Origin: CBDAQR01 sp965199055
Lineage (GTDB): Bacteria; Pseudomonadota; Gammaproteobacteria; Pseudomonadales; Halieaceae
Direction of reading: 5' to 3'
DNA: 64,000 nt
Assembly (NCBI GenBank): GCA_965199055.1
Contig: CBDAQR010000003.1
Location: 1,054,001-1,118,000 of the forward strand
Numbering within the stretch: position 1 is the first letter of the stretch; each line of letters begins with the position of its first letter. This document shows, piece after piece, positions 36,618 through 45,700 of this stretch. The notes under the pieces are model-generated. The model had not been told where the DNA came from. It saw only the letters and a program-made list of their open reading frames with translations, and did not search any database. The position numbers were made by a program, and so were the translations under genes.

Positions 36618-37738
36618 CAGGCGGGATCATCCGCGCGGGGAACCGCCTGCTCGGATTGGGGCATGCGTGTAACCCGCATCCCTTCGGCCAGGTAGTGCGC
36701 GCCCACCGTGACGATCTCTTCACCGCCGCTGAGGCCCGCTGTGACCTCGATATCTTTGCCACGTAATCGACCAATGGTGACCGGATGGCTCGACACTGTC
36801 ATGCTGTCGCCATCAAGTATCCAGATTCTTGCGTCGAGACCGGCACTTGCCTGCACCGCGGTTTGTGGAACCCACTTGGTTTCCTCCGCAACATCCATAA
36901 TCTGGGAGAAATCGACTTCCACATTCGCGGTCATCCCCGGCAAGACCGTGAAGTCCTGGGGTGCATCCATGCTCATGGTGACCCTGAACGTCTGGGTTTG
37001 CGGATCTGCCTTGGTAGCCACTTCCTTGATGCTCAGAGCAAAAGCCTCGTCGCGACCCTCAAAGCGGGCGCTGGCATCTACCGCGGTGCGCGGCCGGTCT
37101 TCACTGCCATAGGTGTCGCTGCGCCGCATGCTGCGCACCAGGGCTTCCGGAAGGTCAATCAGAATGTCGAGGAAGTCGGTATTCTGATAGCGGAAGATGG
37201 TCTGCTTGGCGATCACGTCTTCAAAGTTTTCCACCTCGCGACGCCCGATCGAGCCATCGAACAGTGCGCGCAGATAGGTGTAGTCGAGATTCTGCTTGGC
37301 CTGGGTCAGCGCCGCCTGGGTGGTACGGAACTCCGCTTCCATGCGGTCGAAATCCAACTTGGAGATATTGCCATCGACGATGAGTTCTTTAGCGCGGTTA
37401 AAGTTTCGCTGCGCATTGTCGAAGGTCGCCTGGCGATCATCGACCGCAATCTGATAGTCCGTTGGATCGAGTCGTGCCAATAGATCACCTTGCCTGGCGT
37501 TGTCGCCCTCTCGCAGCAGGATTTCCTGCAGCTGACCGGCAACGCGAAACGATAGATCAGCCCGTTCCGACGCCTGCACACTGCCTGGAAAACGTCGCAC
37601 AGCGGCGCCAGCGATGCCTTCAACAGTGAATATCTTCACAGGACGTGACGGTGGGGGCGGCACCTCCTCCGTCTTACCGCAACCAATCAGTACCGTGCTG
37701 GCAAGGGATACCAGCAGCACCAGGGATTTACTCGACAT
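36617..37738 (-). CDS. RND periplasmic adaptor (membrane fusion) lipoprotein
   Basis: A 373-residue periplasmic adaptor with lipobox LIGCG (Cys near residue 20). The order is typical: beta-barrel and lipoyl halves (PGSVQASERADLSFRVAGQL ... GDLLARLDPTDY) around an alpha-helical hairpin (about residues 85-140), then a membrane-proximal domain. It links the RND pump to an outer-membrane channel; no TolC-like gene is adjacent. The ATG at 37738 is chosen because it begins the lipoprotein signal and has GGAG upstream; longer frames start in non-coding sequence. It precedes and overlaps the pump gene by one base. Confidence 0.9.
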   Translation of the reverse strand: MSSKSLVLLVSLASTVLIGCGKTEEVPPPPSRPVKIFTVEGIAGAAVRRFPGSVQASERADLSFRVAGQLQEILLREGDNARQGDLLARLDPTDYQIAVDDRQATFDNAQRNFNRAKELIVDGNISKLDFDRMEAEFRTTQAALTQAKQNLDYTYLRALFDGSIGRREVENFEDVIAKQTIFRYQNTDFLDILIDLPEALVRSMRRSDTYGSEDRPRTAVDASARFEGRDEAFALSIKEVATKADPQTQTFRVTMSMDAPQDFTVLPGMTANVEVDFSQIMDVAEETKWVPQTAVQASAGLDARIWILDGDSMTVSSHPVTIGRLRGKDIEVTAGLSGGEEIVTVGAHYLAEGMRVTRMPQSEQAVPRADDPA

Positions 37739-37851
37739 AGGGGGACTCCGCTTTATTCTTCCGTAAGCATAGCACCCCCAAGAGTCAGGTAAAGCGGGGG
37801 TATAAATGCTAAGGTGGCAGGCTTCAGCAAGACCTCTACAAGGATACAATA

Positions 37852-38526
37852 ATGAATGGCAAACGCGTGCTGATAACCCATGCGGACCGCTATATGGGCA
37901 AACCGATGACCCGCGCTTTCAGCGACGCCGGGGCAGAAGTGATCACGGATACCGACCCGCTCGCCAGTCCCGATGTCATCGATGAACTGCTCGAGCGCGC
38001 AGGTGATATCGATATCTTTATCGCCAATTTTGCCGACGATCCCATACCGCAATCTTTCGCGAATGTTACCGACGAGAATATCGCGCGCCTCTTCAACACA
38101 ATTGTATTCCCCTTCATGACCACGGTACGCAAGGTTGGCGGGGCGATGAAGAAGCGCGGCCGCGGCAAGATCATTGCCGTCACCAGTGCGGCACCACTGC
38201 GCGGGCTCCCCGGCTTCAGCGCTTACGTCGCTGCCCGTGGCGCGCAGAACGCCTTTGTGCGCACAGTGGGGCTGGAACTGGCCGGTGTGAACGTTCAATT
38301 CAATGCCATCGCCCAAAATTTTGTGAAGAACGAGCGCTACTATCCGGACGAACTGATTAACAGCGATGCGTTCAAACAGAATTGGTTACCGCAGATTCCC
38401 ACAGGTAAAGTCGCTGAAGAAGAGGAAACTGCTGAGTTAGCGCTGTATCTGGCATCGGATAAATGCACCCATATGGTCGGCCAAGTGATTCCCTGGGCTG
38501 GTGGTTGGGTGACGACGACCGGCTGA
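37852..38526 (+). CDS. Halohydrin dehalogenase-like SDR-fold protein
   Basis: A 224-residue Rossmann-fold protein. It lacks the dinucleotide motif TGxxxGxG and the YxxxK pair of ordinary short-chain dehydrogenases. Instead it shows both signatures used to define halohydrin dehalogenases: T-x4-Y-x-G at Thr9-Tyr14-Gly16, and S-x12-Y-x3-R at Ser112, Tyr125, Arg129 (HheC has S132, Y145, R149, the same spacing). The following AIAQNFVKNERYYP segment aligns with the HheC halide-site loop AIGPNYLHSEDSPYFYP, and GQVIPWAGGW with GQVFWLAGGF. Such enzymes eliminate halide from vicinal haloalcohols to give epoxides, without NAD(P). The natural substrate is unknown. It is divergent from the RND adaptor gene. 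Confidence 0.8.
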   Translation: MNGKRVLITHADRYMGKPMTRAFSDAGAEVITDTDPLASPDVIDELLERAGDIDIFIANFADDPIPQSFANVTDENIARLFNTIVFPFMTTVRKVGGAMKKRGRGKIIAVTSAAPLRGLPGFSAYVAARGAQNAFVRTVGLELAGVNVQFNAIAQNFVKNERYYPDELINSDAFKQNWLPQIPTGKVAEEEETAELALYLASDKCTHMVGQVIPWAGGWVTTTG

Positions 38527-38626
38527 TGTATTGCAATTCCAGAACGGCAGATATCGACCCGACGAAGTGGGTCCAACCGTTAAACATGATTCGCCAACGC
38601 AAAACCGCTGATAGAGGTTTTTATTC

Positions 38627-40243
38627 ATGACCCCCATGCAGAAATTCTATTGGTTTACAGCGCTCGCTATTACTCCAGTTACCGGCTATATCGCCTACGC
38701 CTATTTTCCCGGTGTCTACTATCTGCTGGCGCTGCTTGGTCTATTCGTACTGGTGGGATTGTACGACCTGACTCTCAGCCCACACACCCTAAACAGGCTC
38801 TATCCAGTTGTCGCGTATATGCGCTATTTTCTGGAATCCTTTCACAAGGAAATACACCAGTACTTCGTGGCAGATGACACTGAGGAGCTGCCTTTCAACC
38901 GTGAGCAGCGCAACCTGGTGTATCGAAGGGCGAAAGGGCTAGATGACACGCAGCCTTTCGGCACCGCCAACGACATCACAGCAACCGGCTGGCTGGGGGC
39001 CTCTCATTCCATCGCGCCAACTCACGTGACGGACGAGCACAAGCGCGTAACAGTCGGTGGCGATGAATGCACGCAGCCCTATAGTGCCGCTCGGCTAAAC
39101 TGCTCGGCCATGAGCTTCGGCTCCCTGAGTGCGCACGCGATTATGGCGCTCAACAAAGCGGCAAAAGTCGCTAACTTCTATCACAACACCGGTGAGGGCG
39201 GCTATTCGCCCTATCATAAACAAGGCGGCGACATCGTTTGGCAGATCGGCACTGGATACTTCAGCTGCCGCACAGCTGACGGAGGCTTTGATCCGGAGGC
39301 GTTTCGGGAGCGAGCTGTTGAAGATCAGATCAAGATGATCGAGATTAAAGTGTCGCAGGGCGCCAAGCCTTCTCATGGCGGTGTTCTACCGGCTGCAAAA
39401 GTCACGAAGGAGATTTCCGAGATACGCCTGGTCGAAGTGGGCAAGGACGTACTCTCACCCCCTGGTCATCGCACCTTCGACACACCCAAAGGTCTGCTCC
39501 AGTTTGTATCCCAACTACGAGAGCTAAGTGGCGGCAAGCCGGTGGGCTTCAAGCTTTGTATCGGCCGAAAGTTCGAGTTTATGGCTATCGTCAAAGCGAT
39601 GTTGGAAACCGGCACCCTCCCCGACTTCATCACCGTGGACGGTGCGGAGGGCGGCACCGGCGCAGCCCCGGTCGAGTTCAGCAACCGCTTTGGACTGCCC
39701 TGCCTGGAAGGTGTTAACTTCGTGCACAACTGCTTGGTGGGCGCCGGTCTGAGAGACAAGATCAAGATTATCGCCTCGGGCAAGACCGCTACCGGCTTCG
39801 ATATCGTGACCAAGCTCGCCCTGGGCGCAGACATCGTCAATGCCGCGAGAACCATGATGCTGGCCTTGGGTTGCATCCAATCCCAGAGCTGCAACACCAA
39901 TGCCTGCCCCACCGGAATCGCTACGCAAGATCCGGTGCGAGGACGCGCATTGAATATTGAAGACCGTCACAAGCGCGTCGCCAACTTCCAGGCCAAGACC
40001 CTGGAAAGCGCCTTTGAGATGATTGGCGCAATGGGTATGGAGAACCCGGATGACCTGTTCCCGCACCTGATTTGGCGACGCGGCGCGGACGAAACCAATC
40101 TACATTTTGACGAAGTTTTTCCCGCGCTATTTCCAGGCGAACTACTAAGAGAGGTGGTGCCAGACGCTTTCATAAAAGATTGGGCATTGGCTTCCGCAGA
40201 AACTTTTTTACCCCAAATTGATGCGATCTTGCCGCAACGCTAA
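38627..40243 (+). CDS. FMN-binding glutamate synthase-like protein
   Basis: A 538-residue protein with two N-terminal membrane-spanning segments (about residues 8-45) and a glutamate-synthase FMN/Fe-S barrel domain. Visible marks are the NCSAMSFGSLSAHAI strand, GEGGYSPYH, KPSHGGVLPAAKV, TVDGAEGGTGAAP and the cysteine cluster CNTNACPTGIATQDP near residue 425. It lacks the glutaminase domain of the true large subunit, so it is one of the stand-alone, membrane-linked relatives whose substrate is not established. It lies 100 bases after the halohydrin dehalogenase-like gene on the same strand. Confidence 0.87.
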   Translation: MTPMQKFYWFTALAITPVTGYIAYAYFPGVYYLLALLGLFVLVGLYDLTLSPHTLNRLYPVVAYMRYFLESFHKEIHQYFVADDTEELPFNREQRNLVYRRAKGLDDTQPFGTANDITATGWLGASHSIAPTHVTDEHKRVTVGGDECTQPYSAARLNCSAMSFGSLSAHAIMALNKAAKVANFYHNTGEGGYSPYHKQGGDIVWQIGTGYFSCRTADGGFDPEAFRERAVEDQIKMIEIKVSQGAKPSHGGVLPAAKVTKEISEIRLVEVGKDVLSPPGHRTFDTPKGLLQFVSQLRELSGGKPVGFKLCIGRKFEFMAIVKAMLETGTLPDFITVDGAEGGTGAAPVEFSNRFGLPCLEGVNFVHNCLVGAGLRDKIKIIASGKTATGFDIVTKLALGADIVNAARTMMLALGCIQSQSCNTNACPTGIATQDPVRGRALNIEDRHKRVANFQAKTLESAFEMIGAMGMENPDDLFPHLIWRRGADETNLHFDEVFPALFPGELLREVVPDAFIKDWALASAETFLPQIDAILPQR

Positions 40244-40294
40244 CAGCGACAATCTGTGAGACTGGTATCTCCGCAATTTAGTCTGCAGCTTTTC

Positions 40295-41542
40295 TTAGAA
40301 GTGATAAGTAAGCTCTAGCATCATGGCATAAGGATCTTGATTCTCTCCCGCAACACGACCCACCCTGCCATCGATGTCGACTGGGGCTTCACCCACATTG
40401 AGTAGCGTAATATTGGCATCGAGGTTTCTGTCATTGTCTAGCTCATAGCTAATGCCAGCACCCACCGCCCACATAGAATCTATGCGAATGGCAAAGGTGC
40501 GATCTTCATCATTAACCGGCTGGCTCATATACATGGCACCGAACTTATAGGTGAGGCGATCGCTGACGGGAATACCAAAGCCGCTTGTGACCGCCCAGAA
40601 ATCATCGTAGATCTCGGGCGTGGTCACGTTGACGTCTTCCCCATTCAATACAATGTTTTCCACGGTGAAATCAGAGAACTTCATCCACAGCGCGTCCAGA
40701 GTCACAAAACTGCCGGAGTCAAACTCATGGTAAACACCCCCAAGCACTCGCTGTGGTAGCGTATTGGTCACTTCCGTATGGATATTTCTGATACCCCTGC
40801 GCTCCACTACTTCGCCGAGTATCGGACCCAGGTCGCGCAACTTCACCGTTCCATCAAGATCAGCCTCGGAGTCACTGGTCCAGGAGATTCCGCCGCGCGT
40901 TTTCTCCGAAAACTCGTAGAACAGCGAAAGTGTAACGTTCACACCCACGCCATCCAGGTCGCTGGTTATTTTGCCATCACCAGCACCGAGGGGTTGAGGA
41001 ATCTTCACTTCACTGGTCGACTGGGTGTAATTGATACCTGTCGACAGACCAAAAGAGAGTTTATCGTTGTAGCGATAGGAAACCGCCGGCGTAAGAGCAA
41101 TGTAGACTAGAGAATAATCCACCGTCTGGTAACGACCGGCCCATGTAGGCCCATAATCGGAACCAAAACCTGTAGGCACGCTCAGCGAGGCACCCACATG
41201 CCACTTATCGTTTAACTGCCGCACATGATAGAAGGATGGAATGATTATTGGGTCGTTATCGCTCTCAGGATCGCCGCCGTCGATGTTGGTCTTGTTTTCA
41301 TCGACTTTGAAATCTGAGAAGGATACGACATACATACCCTGCGCCGTCGTATGAGTACCCTCAAGGCGGGACATGGCGGCCGGTGCAGAAAAGACCGAAG
41401 AAGCATCATCTGCTTCGCCCACCAATCCGGTCAGTGCTGGTCCGGCTTGCGCAACGGCTGCGAAAAACAAAAATCCAGCTCCCGTCGCACAACGAAGGAA
41501 GCGCATTCCAGTGCTTAGCAGTTCCAACGATAACTTTTGCAT
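40295..41542 (-). CDS. OmpP1/FadL-family outer-membrane transporter
   Basis: A 415-residue outer-membrane beta-barrel with a signal peptide (cut near AVAQA, about residue 34). After it come a short plug-like N-terminus with ALTGLVGEADDASSVFSAPA, which corresponds to the FadL NPA-type region, alternating strands, and a terminal LELTYHF ending in Phe. It should take up fatty acids or other hydrophobic compounds. The ATG at 41542 is used; a TTG three codons upstream is also in frame and no strong ribosome binding site decides. It lies 71 bases after the aminotransferase gene on the same strand. Confidence 0.85.
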   Translation of the reverse strand: MQKLSLELLSTGMRFLRCATGAGFLFFAAVAQAGPALTGLVGEADDASSVFSAPAAMSRLEGTHTTAQGMYVVSFSDFKVDENKTNIDGGDPESDNDPIIIPSFYHVRQLNDKWHVGASLSVPTGFGSDYGPTWAGRYQTVDYSLVYIALTPAVSYRYNDKLSFGLSTGINYTQSTSEVKIPQPLGAGDGKITSDLDGVGVNVTLSLFYEFSEKTRGGISWTSDSEADLDGTVKLRDLGPILGEVVERRGIRNIHTEVTNTLPQRVLGGVYHEFDSGSFVTLDALWMKFSDFTVENIVLNGEDVNVTTPEIYDDFWAVTSGFGIPVSDRLTYKFGAMYMSQPVNDEDRTFAIRIDSMWAVGAGISYELDNDRNLDANITLLNVGEAPVDIDGRVGRVAGENQDPYAMMLELTYHF

Positions 41543-41613
41543 TATGCCCAAGGACAGCGCTCTGATTTATCAACCGAGAAAATATGCGTCTGGCCGCCTG
41601 CAAGCGAGACTGG

Positions 41614-42681
41614 CTAGTCGACGCTGACCACCCAACCGAAGGGATCTTCACGGGTGCCGTACTGAATACCCATGAGTTCATCAAAGAGATGCTTGGCGAC
41701 GGGGCCAGGTTGATTGTCGTTGATCACGTATTCCTTGCCTTTCAGCGCTAGCTTGCCCACGGGACTAACCACTGCCGCAGTGCCACAGCCAAAGACCTCG
41801 GTGATCTTGCCGCTTTCGATGTCGGCCAGCACCTCGTGAATGTCGAGACGCTGTTCTGCGACCTCATAGCCCAGCGTCGGCGAGAGCTTGAGCAATGAAT
41901 CGCGGGTAATGCCAGCGAGAATACTGCCGCTCAATTCCGGCGTAACGATTTTCTTGCCCTCGTAAACGAAGCAGATGTTCATCGCGCCGACTTCTTCGAC
42001 GTAGCGTCCTTCGATGGCATCGAGCCAAAGCACCTGGGTGTAGCCCTGCTTGGCGACCTCTTCGCTGACAAACAGGCTGGCTGAGTAGTTGCCGCCGGTC
42101 TTGGCTTCGCCGACGCCACCCACCACCGCTCGTCGGCAGGTGTCCGAGATGTATACCGAAACAGGATCGAAGCCCTGCTCGAAATAGGGACCAGCGGGGC
42201 CAGTGATGACGTAGTGCATATAACTGGCCGCGGCACCCAGACCCAGCTTGGGGCTAATCGCAATCATGGTCGGGCGGATATATAGCGAGGCGCCCTCGAC
42301 GGCGGGCACCCATTGCTGGTCGAGTTTGACCAATTGTTTAAGCACTTCCACCTGAAACTCGGCATCCACCTGCGGCATCACCATGCGCTCTGCGGAACGA
42401 TTGAGTCGGGCAGCATTAGCGTCGGGCCGAAATAGATTCACACCACCATCTGGACGGCGGTAGGCTTTGAGACCTTCGAAAATCTCCTGGCTGTAGTGCA
42501 ACACCGCGGCAGCCGGGTCCAGCGACAGCGGTCCATAAGGGCCGATCTTGGCGCTATGCCAGCCCTCGCCCGCATCGTAAATCTGAGTAAACATGTGATC
42601 AGAGAATACCGTTCCAAAACGGATATCCTCCGGGCAGGTGCCGCGCTGGTCCTCGGCCAGTGCCTCTACTTCTATTTTCAT
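41614..42681 (-). CDS. ilvE: Branched-chain amino acid aminotransferase
   Basis: A 355-residue pyridoxal-phosphate enzyme of fold type IV that interconverts leucine, isoleucine and valine with their 2-oxo acids. The cofactor lysine is Lys194 in GGVGEAKTGGNYS. Other conserved parts are HYSQEIFEGLKAYRR, LYIRPTMIA, EEVGAMNICFVY and the phosphate-binding GCGTAAVVSPVG. The length and pattern are those of the longer BCAT group (IlvE of actinobacteria and mitochondrial BCAT) rather than the 309-residue E. coli IlvE. It is encoded alone with an upstream ATG start and 117 non-coding bases before the giant repeat gene's stop. Confidence 0.93.
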   Translation of the reverse strand: MKIEVEALAEDQRGTCPEDIRFGTVFSDHMFTQIYDAGEGWHSAKIGPYGPLSLDPAAAVLHYSQEIFEGLKAYRRPDGGVNLFRPDANAARLNRSAERMVMPQVDAEFQVEVLKQLVKLDQQWVPAVEGASLYIRPTMIAISPKLGLGAAASYMHYVITGPAGPYFEQGFDPVSVYISDTCRRAVVGGVGEAKTGGNYSASLFVSEEVAKQGYTQVLWLDAIEGRYVEEVGAMNICFVYEGKKIVTPELSGSILAGITRDSLLKLSPTLGYEVAEQRLDIHEVLADIESGKITEVFGCGTAAVVSPVGKLALKGKEYVINDNQPGPVAKHLFDELMGIQYGTREDPFGWVVSVD

Positions 42682-42798
42682 GACCCTATCTCAAATGCCG
42701 GGCATTCGTGCCAGGCGGTAGTAATAATCGTAAGGGGAGCAATTATGCACCATGCAGGTATGGAACGGGGATTACAGTTTGGTAAAAATGCGGCCAGT

Positions 42799-45700
42799 TT
42801 AGTTTTCCACTATGACGGTGGCGGTACCGCGAACCCCACGAAAACGAGCCTCCACCGTTGAATCCCCGTCCCGTCTTCCATCCACAAGGCCCGTCTGGTC
42901 GACCGAGACAGAGTTGCCCTGGATGACCGTCCAAATCGTATTTTGCTGGGCATCTGCCAGTGGCTGAGCACAATTTTGCGCCTCATAAATGCCATAGGCA
43001 TTCAACTGCAATTGATCGCCGGGGGAGATTTCTTCTCCGTCGGGCAACACCAGGATCGTGTCCGGGCGATCGCTGTTGCTCAGGTCCTCACAGAGCTCGG
43101 GCAACTGGTTTCCACCCCCACCACCCCCGCCTCCCCCATCACAGGGCACGGTGACTGTCGTTGTGGCAATGATTTCGTCGAAGCCATCGCCGTCAGTGTT
43201 GGTCTTATCTTTAGTCGCCTGAATCGTTGATACGCCGCAGTTATCACCATCGACTTCAACTTCGCCATCATGCTCCTTGATCTTGACTGAATCTCCGGCA
43301 ATAACCTCCCACTCCAGACGCTCTCTGGCATTGTTCTCGTCCTTGTTCTTATCGATGTCTTCCACCGGTGCGAGACAATCTTCACCCTGGTCTTTGAAGT
43401 ACCAGCCTGCAGCCACGAGCGTTAGCTTCTGGCCTTTCTTAATGCTCTCATCGGGCGGCTGAATATACATTTGCTGCAGTTCATAGTCCTTCTTGTTGTA
43501 CTCACAACTATCATCTACCTCGATGCGTACCACGGCAGAGATCAAGTCGTCGTTATCATTCTCGAACTCGGCGGTGATGTCAGCAAAGCTGGGATCATTG
43601 TCATCCTTTGCTTCTACCTCACCCTTATTTGCGGGATCGTTTTTGACTTTAACGATATCCTTATCGCTGGTATCCCAATTGGAGTTTTTGGTCTCATCAC
43701 TGACGGTACCGTCCGAGAAGCGCACCACGGCGGTGTAGTTAAACTTGGCCTTCTTAAACATAGTGATGTCTTCGCCAGGGCGATCATCGACGACATTGGG
43801 ATAGACACCAATATCGCTGCCAGTAATGGCTTCGATATTTAGCAAACCGGTATCCGACTGACCATCCAATGACGCCGTGATCGAGGTACTGCCCTCCTCC
43901 AGGCCCTGGGCAAGCCCTTCGGAAATAGAGGCAATATCATCGTCCTCGACATCCCAGGTGGCCAGCGGCGTAACGTCAACGGGATCATTCGGCGCATTCG
44001 AATAGAAAGCCTCAGCTGTGAACTGCACGACGCCACCGACCGGGGTGGTTCCCTCTTCAGGGCTGATCTCCAAGCGCAATAAACTGGGCGCAACTACCGT
44101 CGCCTGAACCATGTCCTCCAGGTCTGAGAAGGACGCGTCCTTACCGCCAGAGCCATCCTCCGGGACATACTCAGCGGTAATCTGGACGGGACCGGCCGAT
44201 TTCGGATTTACAATACCTAGCAATACCTGGGCGACATCTGGGTTCGAGCTCGTCCAGATGGATGACAGCGTTACGTCGACGGTGTCATTGTTACCGTCCT
44301 CATCAGTGGTCTCCAAAATCGCAAACGCGCGCCACTGCTCAGGGATGCCCTCGGTCAGCTCTACCGGATCACCCTCGACGCGACCCGTATCAATCTCAAG
44401 GCCAATAATCTCGGGTTCGACCACCTCGATATCTACCGTGTCTGTCACCGGGTCGTCAAACAATCCCAGTTTAACTTCGGCGGTAATCACTCCAGAACCG
44501 ACCTGCCCGGCCTGGAACAAGCCTGCTTGCTCAGCGCTGGAGTTACCCCGCTCAACCGGCGCTACGCTCCAGTTGGCCTGCTCCGTCACATCCGCAGAAT
44601 CACCATTGGTATAGGTCGCTTGCGCAGTGTATTGCTGCAGGTCGCCAGGCAGGAAAGCCTCGCGTGTGGACGGGAATACCTGCAGCAGCTCAATACGCGC
44701 CGGCGTCACGCCCAATAGTCCGGTGTCTTCCTGACCGTCAAGTGAGGCAGTGATGTTGGTCGCACCCACACCCACCGTGTCGGCGAGCCCGGCTGCATCT
44801 ACGGTGGCCACCCCGGTATCGGAAGAGCGCCAGGTCACGTCCAACGTGATATCGCGCGTGCTGCCATCCGAGTACTTGCCCTCGGCCAGGTATTGCACCT
44901 CAACACCCTCGGCGACTTCAGCCAGCGCCGGCGTCACAACGATCTCTTCGAGTGTGGCGGCGGTCACCGTAACCTCTGATGTCGCACTCGCATCTTCGAA
45001 TGTACCGGTAATAGTCGCATCGCCAGCCTGCAACAAGTTGACGGTACCAGTGAGGCAGAGAATGCCCTGCAGCGCGCCGCAATTTTCCACCGAGGCGATC
45101 TCTGGAGCAGAAGACTGCCAACTGGTCAGCTCGGTCACGGTAAGCTGAGAACCGTCAGAGTAAAGCGCTAGTGCGTTCAGCTGTCGTGATGAGCCCTCTG
45201 GCCCTTCGAACGCCGTCGGCGCCACAACTAGCTCAATGAGCTCCGGCTCGGTGACTTTCAGGGTGCCGGTATCACTGAAACCGTCCTTGCTAGCAGTGAT
45301 AACCGCCTCCTCCCCGAAGTAGTTGGGCAGGAAGCGGACACCGGTTGCCAGCCCCGCCTGATCGATACTGGCCACGAAGCCACTGAAGCTCGACCAGCTG
45401 AGGCCCTCTGCCGCTGTAACCGTTTCGTAGGAGCCATCGGAGTAGTTCAGTGTGGCCGCATACTGCAGCGTAGTCCCCTTCGGAATAGTGGCATCCGTCG
45501 GGGTGATCTCAATACTCTCAAGCACGGCCTCGGTGACGAGGACGTCAATCTCATCCACTATCTCGTCAAGGATTGCCCGCACCTGTGTGGCACCCTGCTC
45601 CAGTAGGTCCAGGGACCCCACTGCGTCAACAAAAGTAGTGTCGGGATCTACAGAAATCCAGGAAACCTGGTTGGTAATATTCTGGTTACTCCCATCGGAA

